A stretch of 64,000 bases of DNA from Silurus meridionalis. Taxonomy: Eukaryota > Chordata > Actinopteri > Siluriformes > Siluridae. The position numbers were made by a program, and so were the translations under genes. The stretch's first letter is position 1, and the number at the start of each line of letters is the position of its first letter. Below, piece after piece: positions 13,366-25,183 of this stretch. The notes beneath the pieces were generated by a model that did not search any database, was not told the origin of the DNA, and saw only the letters and a program-made list of their open reading frames with translations. The stretch is from the NCBI RefSeq assembly GCF_014805685.1, contig NC_060885.1:30551132-30615131 (forward strand). Direction: 5' to 3'.

Positions 13366-13720
13366 CAGGTGGTGTTCCGACGACCCCCTTGTAACTTGAA
13401 AATATCGTAAGTCGAGACACGGCCTAGCCTGCCCAGGGGTCTTCAACAAATGCTGATCAGTATTGAGTAATTTGTTAATAATAATGTCAATAATTTTACA
13501 AATTTTAGTACATCATTTAGCAAAACAGAGCAATTTACTGTACCGTACTGCATGAACTATACAGTATTTTTGTATGCGGCTGCAGAGGCATGGGCGGCCG
13601 ACGGTTTGCGAGTGGAGGGTGGAGCATAAGCTGCTGCATTTGCCTGCAACGCTAACCGTAAAATCATTTTTACAATTTTGTTGATCACTATTGTCATTGT
13701 AAGATCGGAACTCGGGGACC
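13366..13720. mobile_element. probable MITE, TTCCGA ends
   Basis: The left end (CAGGTGGTGTTCCGACGACC, then ATCGTAAGTCGAGAC) and the reverse complement of the right end (AAGGTCCCCGAGTTCCGATC) are diverged inverted repeats. The words resemble a widespread vertebrate mariner-type MITE. A TA dinucleotide precedes the left end. Confidence 0.45.
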
Positions 13721-13729
13721 TTAAGTAAT

Positions 13730-15850
13730 AATAAATATGGTACATGCCCACAGTTCAAACAGTGCAACCAGTCAAACTTTGTTCATTAAAAGGTTTGTAC
13801 AAGTTTCACTCTATTGTTGGATATTAGCAAGCTATATTTTGGTCTTATTAACCAGAAAAGGTTGGGAAAACATAGCTTTGTCTACTTACAGGCATGTTTT
13901 GTAGATACCGGGTGGCATATTAAATGACAAACTGATGAAAATCGTGACATCTGAATAATTGCTAAATACATTATCAGAAAATGTATTAATTGAAATGTAT
14001 AAAAAGTGATGAGGTATAGGAGGAATAAAGCACTTCGCAGTTTTCCAGTACGCAGTAGAAAGTGTGGTTTCGTGTTCAGATGCATCACATTGATTATTTT
14101 TGGTTTTTGTAGTGTAGTGTAGGTTTCATGTAGTGGTTTTTATTCACTACATGGACAAAGGATTTGAAAAAATATTCATGGCATCCCTAAAAGTTATTGT
14201 ATAGTTTTGTTCGAAACAGTGTTTGCTGTCGAGCAATGGGAAAAGGTCTGTGGTTAGACATTTGCAACCGAAACTACAAACCTCTTCAGTAACAGTGAAG
14301 CAGTGACATGGAAAGGTCAAGCTTTTCCTGACAGCGTTCGGGCAGAAATTTGTTTTTTTTACATCCCACGCCTATTGTCGACATCGTCCAAAATAGCAGA
14401 TTTGGTGTTGAGTTAGTCTTTATTAAGGCTGCCGCAAGAGTTAAAGCTCTACAGCTGTACAGTGGATATGAGGAGATGTTACACATGGTAATGTGTGTTG
14501 TAAATGAGGGACGGGTGTATGATGAGTAAAACATGATTAAATCTAGTATTTGTCCTTAAGCGAGTTGTTTTTCACAGCGTGTCGTTCTTGGCCTTGAGAC
14601 AAAGTTAATTCAAAGAAACTGCTTTACTTGTGAAAGTCCTTCCTGCACAAACCATTTCTGTTTTTAATAAGCTAGGGCTTATTAACTCTGCATGAACATC
14701 AGATTAGTGACATTTAATTGGATTTGCTATTTCAAGAAGGGAACAGCAGTGGACTGGCATCTGTCAAATGCTTTTCCTTCCTCTGTGCTCACCAGTACAG
14801 CAAAGACATTAATGCTACTAAAAGCTCTAAGAGACCTGAAGTGACTCCTCAACACACACACACACACAGCTGGTGGCGCATAACTGCATCCATGTGCCTG
14901 GCCTGGGAACAGACAACCGACCGATGTTTAACGGTAACCCATGGCGAACTTCTCTCCTCTCATTTACTGTCTGTGGAAAAAATTGAGAAAAGGATAGACT
15001 TTTTTTTTTTACATACACACTCATTCTCTTGTTGACACACAGACTTACACATCAACAATAAATAGCATATGATTCACTTTTGAAAAGTCATGCATGTTTC
15101 AAACACGCTACGGTCACACAACTTTGCTGTGAGAGGCAAAACAGAGGACGGAAAAGGCACACACCCTCTCTCTCACCTCCATCAGCCAGACCACACACAC
15201 GCACACACACTCACACACACACACAAAAAACATTACGCTCACACATTAACTGCACAAAAAGACCCAAAAGGAAATGGAAAACTCAGCAGTTACTTCTTCA
15301 GGGGAAATCGTTCAGAGATGGAACGAGCAAGGAAGTGGCACAAATTAGAACACCAACATGCTTTGTCCAGTCATGACAGTCCTGTTTTCATGCACATCTG
15401 TGTGTACTCACACATTTCTGGCAGCATAAAACTCACCCTGGATATAATGTATTTGGATGTGTTTGTGGGGCTGTGGTGAACGGTTTCACAAAACTGCCAC
15501 AATTGTGAAACACAACCATCCGTATCGTTCCCATAATACGCTGCTCTTACTAATGTTATTGTGGCTACATATCTCAACAAATAAATGCAATTCTTTCCAG
15601 AATGAACATGCAGAACGGGAAGAACGTATAATAAATACGCCTGGTATATCTGCATTTCTCAGGTTTTTAGACCTGTGGTGTGACTCTGAACTTCTGGCAC
15701 AGAATATAGTCCTGAGGTCTAGACAAATGTGTTCAGCAGTGCTGAGGATTTCTCCATCCAGAATGTGGTCATCTAACGACTTTTAATGCAGCTAGCCTAC
15801 TTTTTCCACCATCAGCCTAGTGTGTGTGCTGGTCAAAATAATAGTCTTTT
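13730..15850. other. intergenic DNA, no gene seen
   Basis: AT-rich sequence with (CA)n runs near 14853-14870 and 15193-15226. Short frames only, none recognisable. Confidence 0.45.
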
Positions 15851-15856
15851 TAGCTT

Positions 15857-16060
15857 CTAATTCTTCATTCTCAAGGATCTGAGTGCAGAGGTGAGATCAT
15901 GTTGGTTTTCGAGGCTTATGCTCATCGCCTTGCAGCAGATTTGCCCAGTTTCATGCAGAAAGTTTACGCTTTGTACTAACTTGCTGTCCATGATGAAATC
16001 AGACGTAGGAACGCACGTGGTCAGAATAGCACCAGTAAGCACCACTGGTCTCGAAACTTT
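15857..16060 (-). pseudogene. mariner transposase N-terminal remnant
   Basis: The minus strand reads MDSKLVQSVNFLHETG, which resembles the start of mariner transposases (M.SKLEQR.NIKF...G). It is preceded by AGAILTTCV-coding sequence also present in the mariner remnant at 3985-4345. Frame breaks follow within about 100 bases. It is a dead fragment. Confidence 0.5.
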
Positions 16061-16156
16061 TTAATACCCCCCCTCAAAGCATTTCTAAGCATTTAACATG
16101 TTTTTATAGGGTGGAAATTATTTAAATGAAGGTATAACAGAGGGTACAAAGCCTTT

Positions 16157-16400
16157 AATTCAATTCAATTTAAATTCATTTTTATTTGTATAGCGCTTTT
16201 AACAATGAACATTGTCTCAAAGCAGCTTTACACAAATAATGTGGTGATTAAATGTAAATATGTTCTTTGTAAGTATGTTTGTCCCTGATGAGCGACTGTG
16301 GCAAGGAAAAACTCTCTGAGATGGCATAAGGAAATAACCTTGAGAGGAACCAGACTCAAGAGGGAACCCATTCTCATCTGGGTTGCACCGAATGTCCATT
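16157..16400 (-). mobile_element. L2-type LINE 3' end, truncated
   Basis: The reverse complement carries the 3' terminus found on the complete L2 copy at 47940-48130, including CTCATCAGGGACAAA, TTTTTCCTTGCCACAGTCG, AGCTGCTTTGAGACAATG and AAAAGCGCTATA. It is severely 5'-truncated, as target-primed reverse transcription often leaves LINEs. Confidence 0.75.
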
Positions 16401-16539
16401 TGAAGCAGATATACAATGATATACAATACAATATACCCTGAGATATTTTCTCAGGGTTCTTCAGTTTCTTGCCACATCCCAAAAAATGCAGGTAGATGAA
16501 GTGACGACTTTAAATTGTTCATAAAACTATTGGTTGTGT

Positions 16540-16640
16540 GGATGATGCCCTGCAATGGAATTGGGTCCTATGGACTGGGCTCAGATGGACTGTGCTTTTC
16601 GGTCGAGTGAGTATTCCTGCCTGTTCCCACGATAGACTTA
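16540..16640 (+). repeat. interspersed repeat fragment (copy A)
   Basis: The words GATGATGCCCTGCAATGG, GAGTATTCCTGCC and TTAGGATCCACTGC match a common teleost repeat. A second copy lies at 18800-18905. Confidence 0.45.
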
Positions 16641-16679
16641 GGATCCACTGCAAAGCAATAAATAAACTTCATCCCACCA

Positions 16680-18790
16680 TTTTTTTCACTATAACGACTA
16701 CCTAGAATGGGTAAAGGATAACCCATGCTCTCTCAAGGCAGGGTCACCACATCTTTTTGAACTACTGCTCATGCGGCACAGTATAACAGGACACCATCTG
16801 CCCTCTTCCAAATACATGAGCTCACAAACCCCTGTTATTGGCTAGTTTTGCTCTGATTGGCAAGAACATTTGAACTCTTGGTGATATGAGGAACATTTTA
16901 CTGGCCCTCCCATGAAAAGATTTCAGTAACATGTTTATTAATATATCCATGTTTTAAAATGGCTCCATTATTTTAAAGGTCAAGGCTGAGTTCTTCCCTT
17001 TAGTATAATCCCTTTATAATCAGCTGATTATCAGTTTGAAGTTACTTCGTTCCAAGCGCTCTATTACACTTAGTGTTAGTGTTTTTTTGTAGGCCCAGTC
17101 TGTATTACTGATGAGTGAGATGGTGGTTGGGTCATTAGTACATTTAATTAAGGCTTCGAGTATGAATATAATCATGAAAGAAAATGAAAATAAATGCTGT
17201 AAGCTGTCTAGGAAAATGTACTTCCATAATCTGTGTTTCAAAAGGAACAGCTATGACTTAATAAGTGTGTATGGGGTTCATACAAAGTTAATCAGAACTA
17301 TTTGTGGAGAAATAACATTTTTTACGAAGCATAGTTTTAGAGACAAAGTGAACATTTCTACTACATGAAGTATTTTTTTTAACACCGAAGCTCGAACATT
17401 CTCCAAAAGACATTTCATCTTTATAAACTAACCAAATGTCCTAATTTGACAAAAAAATCTGACACAGAAATAGTTGCTTTAACACAACACATGACTGCAT
17501 CACTGATCAAGGCCATGAGGGAAAGAAGGAGACAGGGAGAGGAATAGAGATGGAAAACGATCAGCTATTCTGTATTATTAAAGCCTGCGTGTGTTATTAA
17601 TGGTTAAAGCAGTCTGAATATCTAAGCATATAAGCTTTTACCATGCTGCTTAATGCCAGAATGTTGAACCAGTGATGGGCCGAAAGCTATTAAAGAGAGT
17701 TATCTGGAGCGCCTGTAAGCTGTAGAGCCAGAGATCGATGGCAGCAGAGCTTTACTTTACTGACCCGGTGTGATGTGAGTTAATTTCCAGTGTCGTGGCC
17801 TCCATTAGTCAAACGCAGTGAGTAAAGCAGGCTGTTCAGCATGGAAACTGAAAGCAGAAAAGTGGACTCAATTTATGTTGTATGTCTTATTCACTCTGGC
17901 CTTGATCTTTTTGTAAGTGTTTTAAAATAAAGAAAAAATTATCCATTATAAATACAGCAGTTAATTGTTAAAACAGTACTTATAAAAGCAAGCATATAAT
18001 TGCATTGTGTTTCACAGATCCAGCGCTTCTGGTGCGATCCTGAGTTTGGTTTTTCTTTCTACATGGTCTTTTAAGTGTTCTAGATCAGAGATACCAAAAG
18101 TAAACACATTGTTCACTCAAGTAGAAGTACAGATACTGATGTTTTAAAAGACTCTGGTAAAAGTTAAAGTGAAGAAGTTTGGGCTCTGACATGTACTTAA
18201 GGAAAACTTAGTCATTACTACTACCTGTTTTAGTGTCACGCTGGTAACTGGACTTCACATCATATTAATATATTGATACTAAAGAATTTCAATTTTTGTT
18301 ATCTAATAAATGTATCCAGGCAGAACAACCACTATATAGAACACAAGCAGAGAAAAGATGATGATGATCAGGTGATCAGGAATGTTTCTGTTTTCAGTCA
18401 TGTTTACATCACTGACTTCCTCTGTCTCATCCACGTTAACTCCATACTTCTTGTTGCCTTCTGCCTGGTTTGTTGTTAGATTTGTTAGTCTACATCTGTG
18501 GTGTGTGAACGCCAGGAAATGATACAACAGCAGAGGTTAAAAAGCCACGCAATGACAAGAAATAGGTTGATGGACTGAAATGGGTGCGCACTAAGAAGAA
18601 AAAATATTGACCGTGTCACCATATAGATTAAAATTAAAGTAATGAGTCTGGTTTGAAAATGCAAGAAGAAGAAAGTACAAAATCTGATGATTTATTTCCA
18701 TGTGTTGGTTTTCTCTGGGTTCTCTGATTTCCTTCTCCTTACCAGATGTCTTTATGTGAATTAACTATATCTAATTAACCAACATAACTA
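16680..18790. other. intergenic DNA, no gene seen
   Basis: AT-rich sequence with short unconserved ORFs only. A stretch near 18068-18240 (AGTAGAAGTACAGATACT, ATGTACTTAAGG) may be a worn hAT-type repeat related to the element at 23850. I found nothing coding. Confidence 0.5.
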
Positions 18791-18799
18791 ACTTTCCAC

Positions 18800-18905
18800 T
18801 GGGTGTAATGGGCAATAAACTGACACCCCATCCAAGGGGTATTCACACAGTGTTCCCAGGATAGGCTCCAGATCCACCAGAGTAAAAGTAATGAAAGGAT
18901 GAATG
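18800..18905 (+). repeat. interspersed repeat fragment (copy B)
   Basis: It carries GACACCCCATCCAAGGGG, GTGTTCCCAGGATAGGCTCC and AGATCCACC, the same repeat family as 16540-16640 in better condition. Confidence 0.5.
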
Positions 18906-19330
18906 GAATTTACACAACTGTAAACAGGCAGAGGTGATTTCATTGGGATCTTATGAACTGATGAAGCTCTCTGAAATAATTTTTTTTTCATGTATGTTAA
19001 AAAATGTGTAGAAATTTGTTTCGATAAACTGTTAACATTTCACATTTAAACATTAAAAAAGTCCTCTGCATTAAGTGTGTTTGTGTGTTCACATTCAGTC
19101 AATCACTACAAAGTTCACTTGATGACAGAGGTGATGCCATCATGCAACTGTGTGTAGATTTGTGCGGTTGTGGTAAATGAAGTGGGTGTGTGTGTGTGAT
19201 TTTTAATGAGCTCAACCTCAGCAGTGGTTGGCGGAGAATGAAAGAAAGATGGAGGGATGGACGCCACTTCAAAGGCCTCTTTGGGTCTGACTGTTGGGCT
19301 CGGCCTGTTATTTCACTTAAAGCACATGCA

Positions 19331-19344
19331 CGCGCGCGCGCGCG

Positions 19345-19377
<33 letters not shown>
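19331..19377. repeat. (CG)7 joined to (AC)n
   Basis: CG dinucleotides at 19331-19344 run straight into AC dinucleotides. Such alternating purine-pyrimidine tracts favour Z-DNA. Confidence 0.9.
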
Positions 19378-19379
<2 letters not shown>

Positions 19380-22300
19380 AAATTCTATTCATGGAAGCTA
19401 TCGGTTAAATCAGGTATAGTAGTTAATGTATGGGGTGTTTTTTATTACACTTTTATTACAATATTTTATTAAAATATTAATTAGTATTTAAAAATTTTTG
19501 TATTTGTGCAACGATCATCAAGTACTGAAATCCTGAAGTTCTTTAGATCACAATCTTAGAATGTGGCTCCCTCTAGTGACATGGAGAACTAAAATGATGC
19601 ACAAGATCAAACATAACTACTGCCATAGAAATCCTCGATTCAGAATTTAGTATAATCTGCCATCATATTGTACTTAAAATTTTCTAATGACTGTTTTATG
19701 AAACAGAACCTTTGAAAAGATCCTCATGGGTTCTTTGGATGGCCATCGTGGCCAGCAAGACCTTCTCTGAAGGCCTAAACTCTTTCACAATCACTGGCTT
19801 ACATTTTTCCCATGAATATCCTCTTCATTTCATACCTTTTCTTTTGGGTGTACTAGGTGAAAGTCGTAATGTATTTATATTTTGGTGATATTTTTAGCGC
19901 TTAATGAGAGGTCAGGACCTGGATTTCCAAATGTACCTGGAAAAAGCGAATGTATAGCTACTTTTTGTTCGTTCAAACCAAACATGATCAAACTTTTAAT
20001 CAATTAATTATGTTGTTAGCCCACATTTTCTAGCTGCCTTAATAATTCAAGGTTTTCTATTCTATGCATACTTTTCTATACTAGCCTCTTACATCTCGTT
20101 GAGTCAGAGAAAGGGCAGCAGGAATAAGGGTAAAGCAGTACACACGTGTAGGGTTGCAGTTATGTATTTCTAAAGTATTTAGGAATCATTTGGTGTTTAA
20201 TCCACCTTGAAACCAGAGAACCTGGGACGAAACCAAGTTGGACATTAAACCAACATGTAAATTCTTTTCACAACCAGTATAACAATATTGACATAGCACT
20301 ACAAAGTTGATAAGAATGAGTCATAAACAACCTGGAAACACAGGTTTATTTATTTTCCAAGTTGAATTTCTAGCACTGACTAGTGTCTGGCTGAATGTTA
20401 TAAATGTATTTATTTACTCTGACCCGAAACAAGGATTCTGGCCACGATTCATGGAAAAGAGTCGAAGAGAGTTACACTTAGATCGCTTCGAAAGGTTACG
20501 GCTGACTTAGCATTCCTAAACACACACCAGTGGTGACCACCCCCATGGTGCCATCTTTGCTAATGTCAGGTCTCTGATTTAGACATCACACAGACTTGAT
20601 GGCCTACTGGGAATTGAACAAAGGGACTTTTCTTGTTGGAAATAGTTGGAGCTGTTTATAAAACTAAAATGCTTCAAGTGAAGGCGTGCATTGTTACACA
20701 GAATAACAGGAATACCTACAATACAGGGATTTGGGATTTTGTTCTCATCAGGATGAGATCAGATTTATTTGTATTGTATAGACACTTGTTGTTAACTAAT
20801 TGATAATATGGAGTTTTTTGTGAGAAGACATTTTGCTATTTTGGTTTCCAAATCCTCTGTGAAGAAAAGAGATACAGGGGGTTGTAACCTGGATTTAACA
20901 AGTGGAGAACTGGAGAAATTGAGGTGACACGTGAAGATGGGATAATGTCTTCAGTAGATCAGACTTGCTTAATAGGGAAGCCGTATTTGAATGTTCTTCT
21001 GTATGCGATTGTCTTCACTGCAGATGAACTCTACTGATCATGTCAGCAATCTCAGCCTGGGGACAAGTTCCCAGAGAGATGATTAAAAAGCCACAGAACT
21101 GTATCCATCCTCATCTGGTTGTCATGTTTTGCTTCAGTTTAGGCTTAAAAAATTCTGTTACAACAGATACAACATTACTACAGGAATAAAAATGGAAACA
21201 CGCGATATTTATAGACACATGGTAGAGATTTCTCATATAACCAAAACTGATGACAGTTTATTTTGATTTGTCTGTGAGAGGGAAACAGAGATCCCATTAG
21301 ATACTTTACTTCAGTGCTTACATTTGAAGCTCTCTCACCCCAGCTTATTCATTCTCACTTGCTATATTCGGTGTAATATATCACCCGTGAAAATCCCGTG
21401 ATTCAGTATAAGTGTGGTCCTCGGAGTAATGGCCGTGAGCTTGGAGTTTGATCAGGGTGATGGTTCTGGATTTGCTCCAGATGTTCCTCCTAAGTAAGCT
21501 CCACTGTGGCATGCTGGATATTTAACCAGCATCAATATTTACCCAGCACTGTGAAGGAAACCTTAGTGTGCAGGCTGCATAACTCGAACCCGCAGCCAAA
21601 GTTAATCATAGACATAACAACATCCGTACTGGCAGCCTCCAAAACCACAGAAAATAGTGTGAAAATATTGTGGCACCAAAAGCGCATATGTGCATTTGAG
21701 CAAATTAATTAAAGCTATTTAGAGAGATGGTTATTCTTGCCAACGCCTTGAGCTCTTTATTTTGGAATGCAAAAATGAATGCAAAAAAAAAAAAAAACTT
21801 TCACAATTCTTCTACACTCCTTATATAGCTAATTTGCTCTTTTGAAAGGAGAAAAAGAACGACATACTAAAATAATTAATCTGTCATTGCAGTTCAATGT
21901 CACAAAAATCCCTGCCCATGAACAATTATTAGACAATAAATATGTAAAATTATGAAAAAGTTTCTGTGACATAAAAAAAAAAAAAAGGCAACCACAATAC
22001 TGGTAATAGTGAATTTCATTGTTTTTCTTCTGAAACAATAAAACTTTTCATTGCTTTGCTTTTCCATGACTGTTGCATTATTATTATTATTATTATTAAT
22101 ATTATTATTATTATTATTTAAGAATTAAAGACAGACTTGGGGTGAGCAGTACACAATTTCTACATTTATCTGTGCATTACATTTGCACCACACTGAAACG
22201 CAATCACAGCCCTATGCCCTACTTTGGGGTGTGGTTGCAATCTGAGAATGGAAGAAGGTCGTGAGAGTGCGTCCATGTGTGTCCATGACGCACTAAAGGA

Positions 22301-22540
22301 AACACACTACAAGCTCTTTATTTCTTGATATCATACAGTTATGATCTCTTAATCGTCGAGGCTTTCAGAATTGTTGAAATTGTTACTAAAACATGCTTTT
22401 ATATAAAAACTATTTCAACAAGGACAAATGAATTTACTCACTCACACATTTCATTTACAGTTACCCTTTTACTGATGCCAACCTCAGGAACACTGTACAC
22501 AAGGTAGGAATACACTTTGAATAGGACAGCAGTCTGCTGT
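19380..22540. other. intergenic DNA, no gene seen
   Basis: Mostly unique, AT-rich sequence. It contains a (TTA)n tract at 22078-22119 and several poly(A) runs. Reading frames stay under about 70 codons and look random. Confidence 0.5.
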
Positions 22541-22543
22541 AGG

Positions 22544-22700
22544 GCATCATTCACACCCAAGGGCAATTTAACACAGCCAGTGCACTTAGTGGCAAGTGTT
22601 TGTATGGTGGGAGAAACTGGAGAGCCTGGAAGGAACCCAACATGGAAAGAGCATGTACAGAAACTCTGAACAGACAGTAAACTCAGGATTGAACTGCTTA
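22544..22700 (+). repeat. interspersed fish repeat fragment
   Basis: The words CCCAAGGGCAATTTAACACAG, GAACCCAACATGGA, GAGCATGTACAGAAACTC and ACTCAGGATTGAAC match a recurrent teleost repeat in the expected order. Confidence 0.5.
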
Positions 22701-23849
22701 CATTTGCATTGCGTGACAACAACACACTATGGTTTGTTTTTGTTTTTAACCTAACCATTTACGAATTATACAGTTCTAGTTTTTGTTTTTCCCATATTCT
22801 ACATTGTCCTCTTGTCTGTGAATTTCGTCTGTTTGTGAATTGTATTTTCGATTCTCTATCTGTTCTCTAGATCTCTATATTCTCAATAGAAAATATTGGT
22901 ATAATGTTATTGACACTGATGTCATTGGTAGGCAGATGTAAGAACTACATTTTGCTTTAAGCTGTTGCTTTAACCGATCAGATTACGAGTTGGTTACTGT
23001 GAGGCCATCTAGCAGGTGTACAATAATGTCAGTATTTTCAAGTCTTTTGATCGGATGGTCAGACCGCGCACTAGTCAGAGCTCGCAAACCGCATCTGTAG
23101 CAAACTACACAAACTGTGGATTTGATAGCTGTTTTCTGAGGTTTTGACAGATTTGGTTGCAGATAAACTTACAAGAATATTTACAAGATGGACTTTAAAA
23201 AAAAAAGTAAAAAAACCCAGGGTAATTTCATTAGGTTAATATCGATGCTTCTGCTGGCTGATGATGTATGCAAGTGGTGCAGCTGTGGCTACAGTGAAAG
23301 GAGACTTGCTGAATTGTGTTCATTGGGTTTCTTGCTTTAGTAAAAGCCATTCATTCTTACTGTATGAGATTGCTAAAGTTGTTGTGCTGCGTTTCTCTAT
23401 AATATTGATGGTTTCTACAGCAGTGGCGTCGTAATGATGGTATTAAAAGAGGTAAACTGATTTAGGTTTGACACCACTAAAAACCTAGGTGTGAAATGCA
23501 CTGCCCAATACTGAGAGTTATTGTTGGAGATGTCCACATTTTTTAAACTTGTTATTCTTAAGTAGTATTTTGAGAACCATGGGCTTAGAAGTCGAAGTTG
23601 CATTCTGTTATGTTTTTTTTAAGATTAGGACTTTAATTCATTAATCAAAAATGTATGTATTTATTACTTTATTTATTCATTTGTTTATTTTGTAATTACC
23701 TAAGCCCTCATGTGTATGAAAAAGAAGCCCATTCATCAAATACTCCAGACAGGAAGTCCGCTCTCCCAGAAGAGTTCTCTCAGCTAATTAAAACACACGT
23801 TTTTAATACATATAATATGAAATAATATAATATAATATGAAAACATAAT

Positions 23850-24398
23850 CAGTGGTGGACAAGTAACAAATAAAATGTAGTTCATTACTGTACTTAAGTA
23901 TGTTTTATCATTTCAAAGTCAACTATCACTTTTTATTCAACTACATTTTGCGAAATCGGTCGTTCCTTTTTATTTATGAGGATAGAAATGTAACTGTTCA
24001 AACACACAGCAAGCCACCAATCAGGGTCGAGCACGCGCTCTGTTTTGAACTTGTTTTGATTGGCGCTTGGTGGTATCTACTAATCGTAAACATACAGTTC
24101 AGCGTCAGTTCAACAGCAAGCAGAACATTTAGAGAAGAATTAATGATGAAAGAAACTGCTTGCCACAGCACCTATGGCCTTATTTTATTTTATTTTTTTA
24201 AAGTTGAGTTGATTAAGCAGAGTCTTGTGACAAAAATGATAATAGGAACATTATAGCAATAATAAATTTAAGTACTTTGGATACTTAAGTACATTTGAAG
24301 GTAACAACTTTTGTACTTTTAGTCAAGTGAAAGTTTTAAGGGAGCACTTTTACTTTTACTGATGTAATATTTTACAGAGTGTACTTCATCCATCACTA
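23850..24398. mobile_element. hAT-type non-autonomous element, copy 1
   Basis: It starts CAGTGGTGGACAAGTAAC and ends CTTCATCCATCACTA, which are inverted ends of the CAGTGGTGGAC type. Flanking octamers AACATAAT (23842-23849) and AACATGGT (24399-24406) agree at 6 of 8 positions, fitting an aged 8-bp hAT target duplication. The interior, including AGCAAGCCACCAATCAG and TTGTTTTGATTGGCGCTTGG, is shared with the copy at 50945-52381. It sits about 380 bp upstream of the chp1 promoter. Confidence 0.7.
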
Positions 24399-24768
24399 AA
24401 CATGGTGAAAATGCAACTAATTTTTATCACGTGGAGCCTTTTTTCAATCAATTTGCACAAGTAAAAAACTAATAACGACTATTGCACTTTAAAATGCTTT
24501 ATGTAAGGCATTTTCAAGAGCTCATTTATTTTATTTATTTTTGTATTATTACAACCACTGTCTCCCTCAACACCTAGCTAAAAGGCAAATAATACAACCT
24601 ACAACCTTGTTTATTTTGATCCTGAATAAGCTAAAAAAAATTCACTCACCCCTTCAGCTGCCGAAATTGAGCCCTAGTCGTCAGATAGGTGTATATAATC
24701 CACAAAATAGTGCACTATTTTGTCCTACAGAGACATTTGTGATCAGGCCTGTACGTTTGGCGTAGGAG

Positions 24769-24860
24769 GGGGACGTCAATATGACTGACGTGTGAACTAT
24801 CCAATGGGATACTACATGAGAATACCATTAGCCAATCAGCGTTAAGGGGCGGGTGTTGTC
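24769..24860 (+). promoter_or_regulatory. chp1: chp1 candidate proximal promoter
   Basis: Two CCAAT boxes (24801-24805 and 24832-24836), a GC box (GGGGCGGG, 24846-24853) and two CRE-like half sites (ACGTCA near 24772, TGACGTG at 24784-24790) cluster in about 90 bases. They lie 330-410 bases upstream of the chp1 start codon. No TATA box is visible. This is typical of a housekeeping promoter; activity is inferred. Confidence 0.55.
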
Positions 24861-25183
24861 GCGGGGAAACCGACATGCCTGGGTACAACAGTACATACTA
24901 TCTAATCAGTGAGGGTAGTGGTCAGTTAGCAGTGCTAGCGCTTTCTCTCAGTGTCTGTTATAACCGTTTTGTTATAAAAAAAGGACCAACTCGAAAGTGT
25001 TCATAGAATTGTTAGAGAAACCTTCAGTTGGAAATACAGAGCAAATATAACACAATACGTTTTTTTTTTTTTGTTGTTATAAAGTCAGCGAGCTAGTTAG
25101 CAAACCTTTAGCTTAGCCGGCTAACCTGGAAGATTGAGTTAGCAGAAGATATTTCACAAGTGACAACACAGGGGAGAGGAGAC

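Noticed and set aside
24832..25130. Possible bidirectional promoter with a minus-strand gene left of chp1
   Set aside because: No minus-strand coding exon or splice pattern was found between 16 and 24.7 kb.
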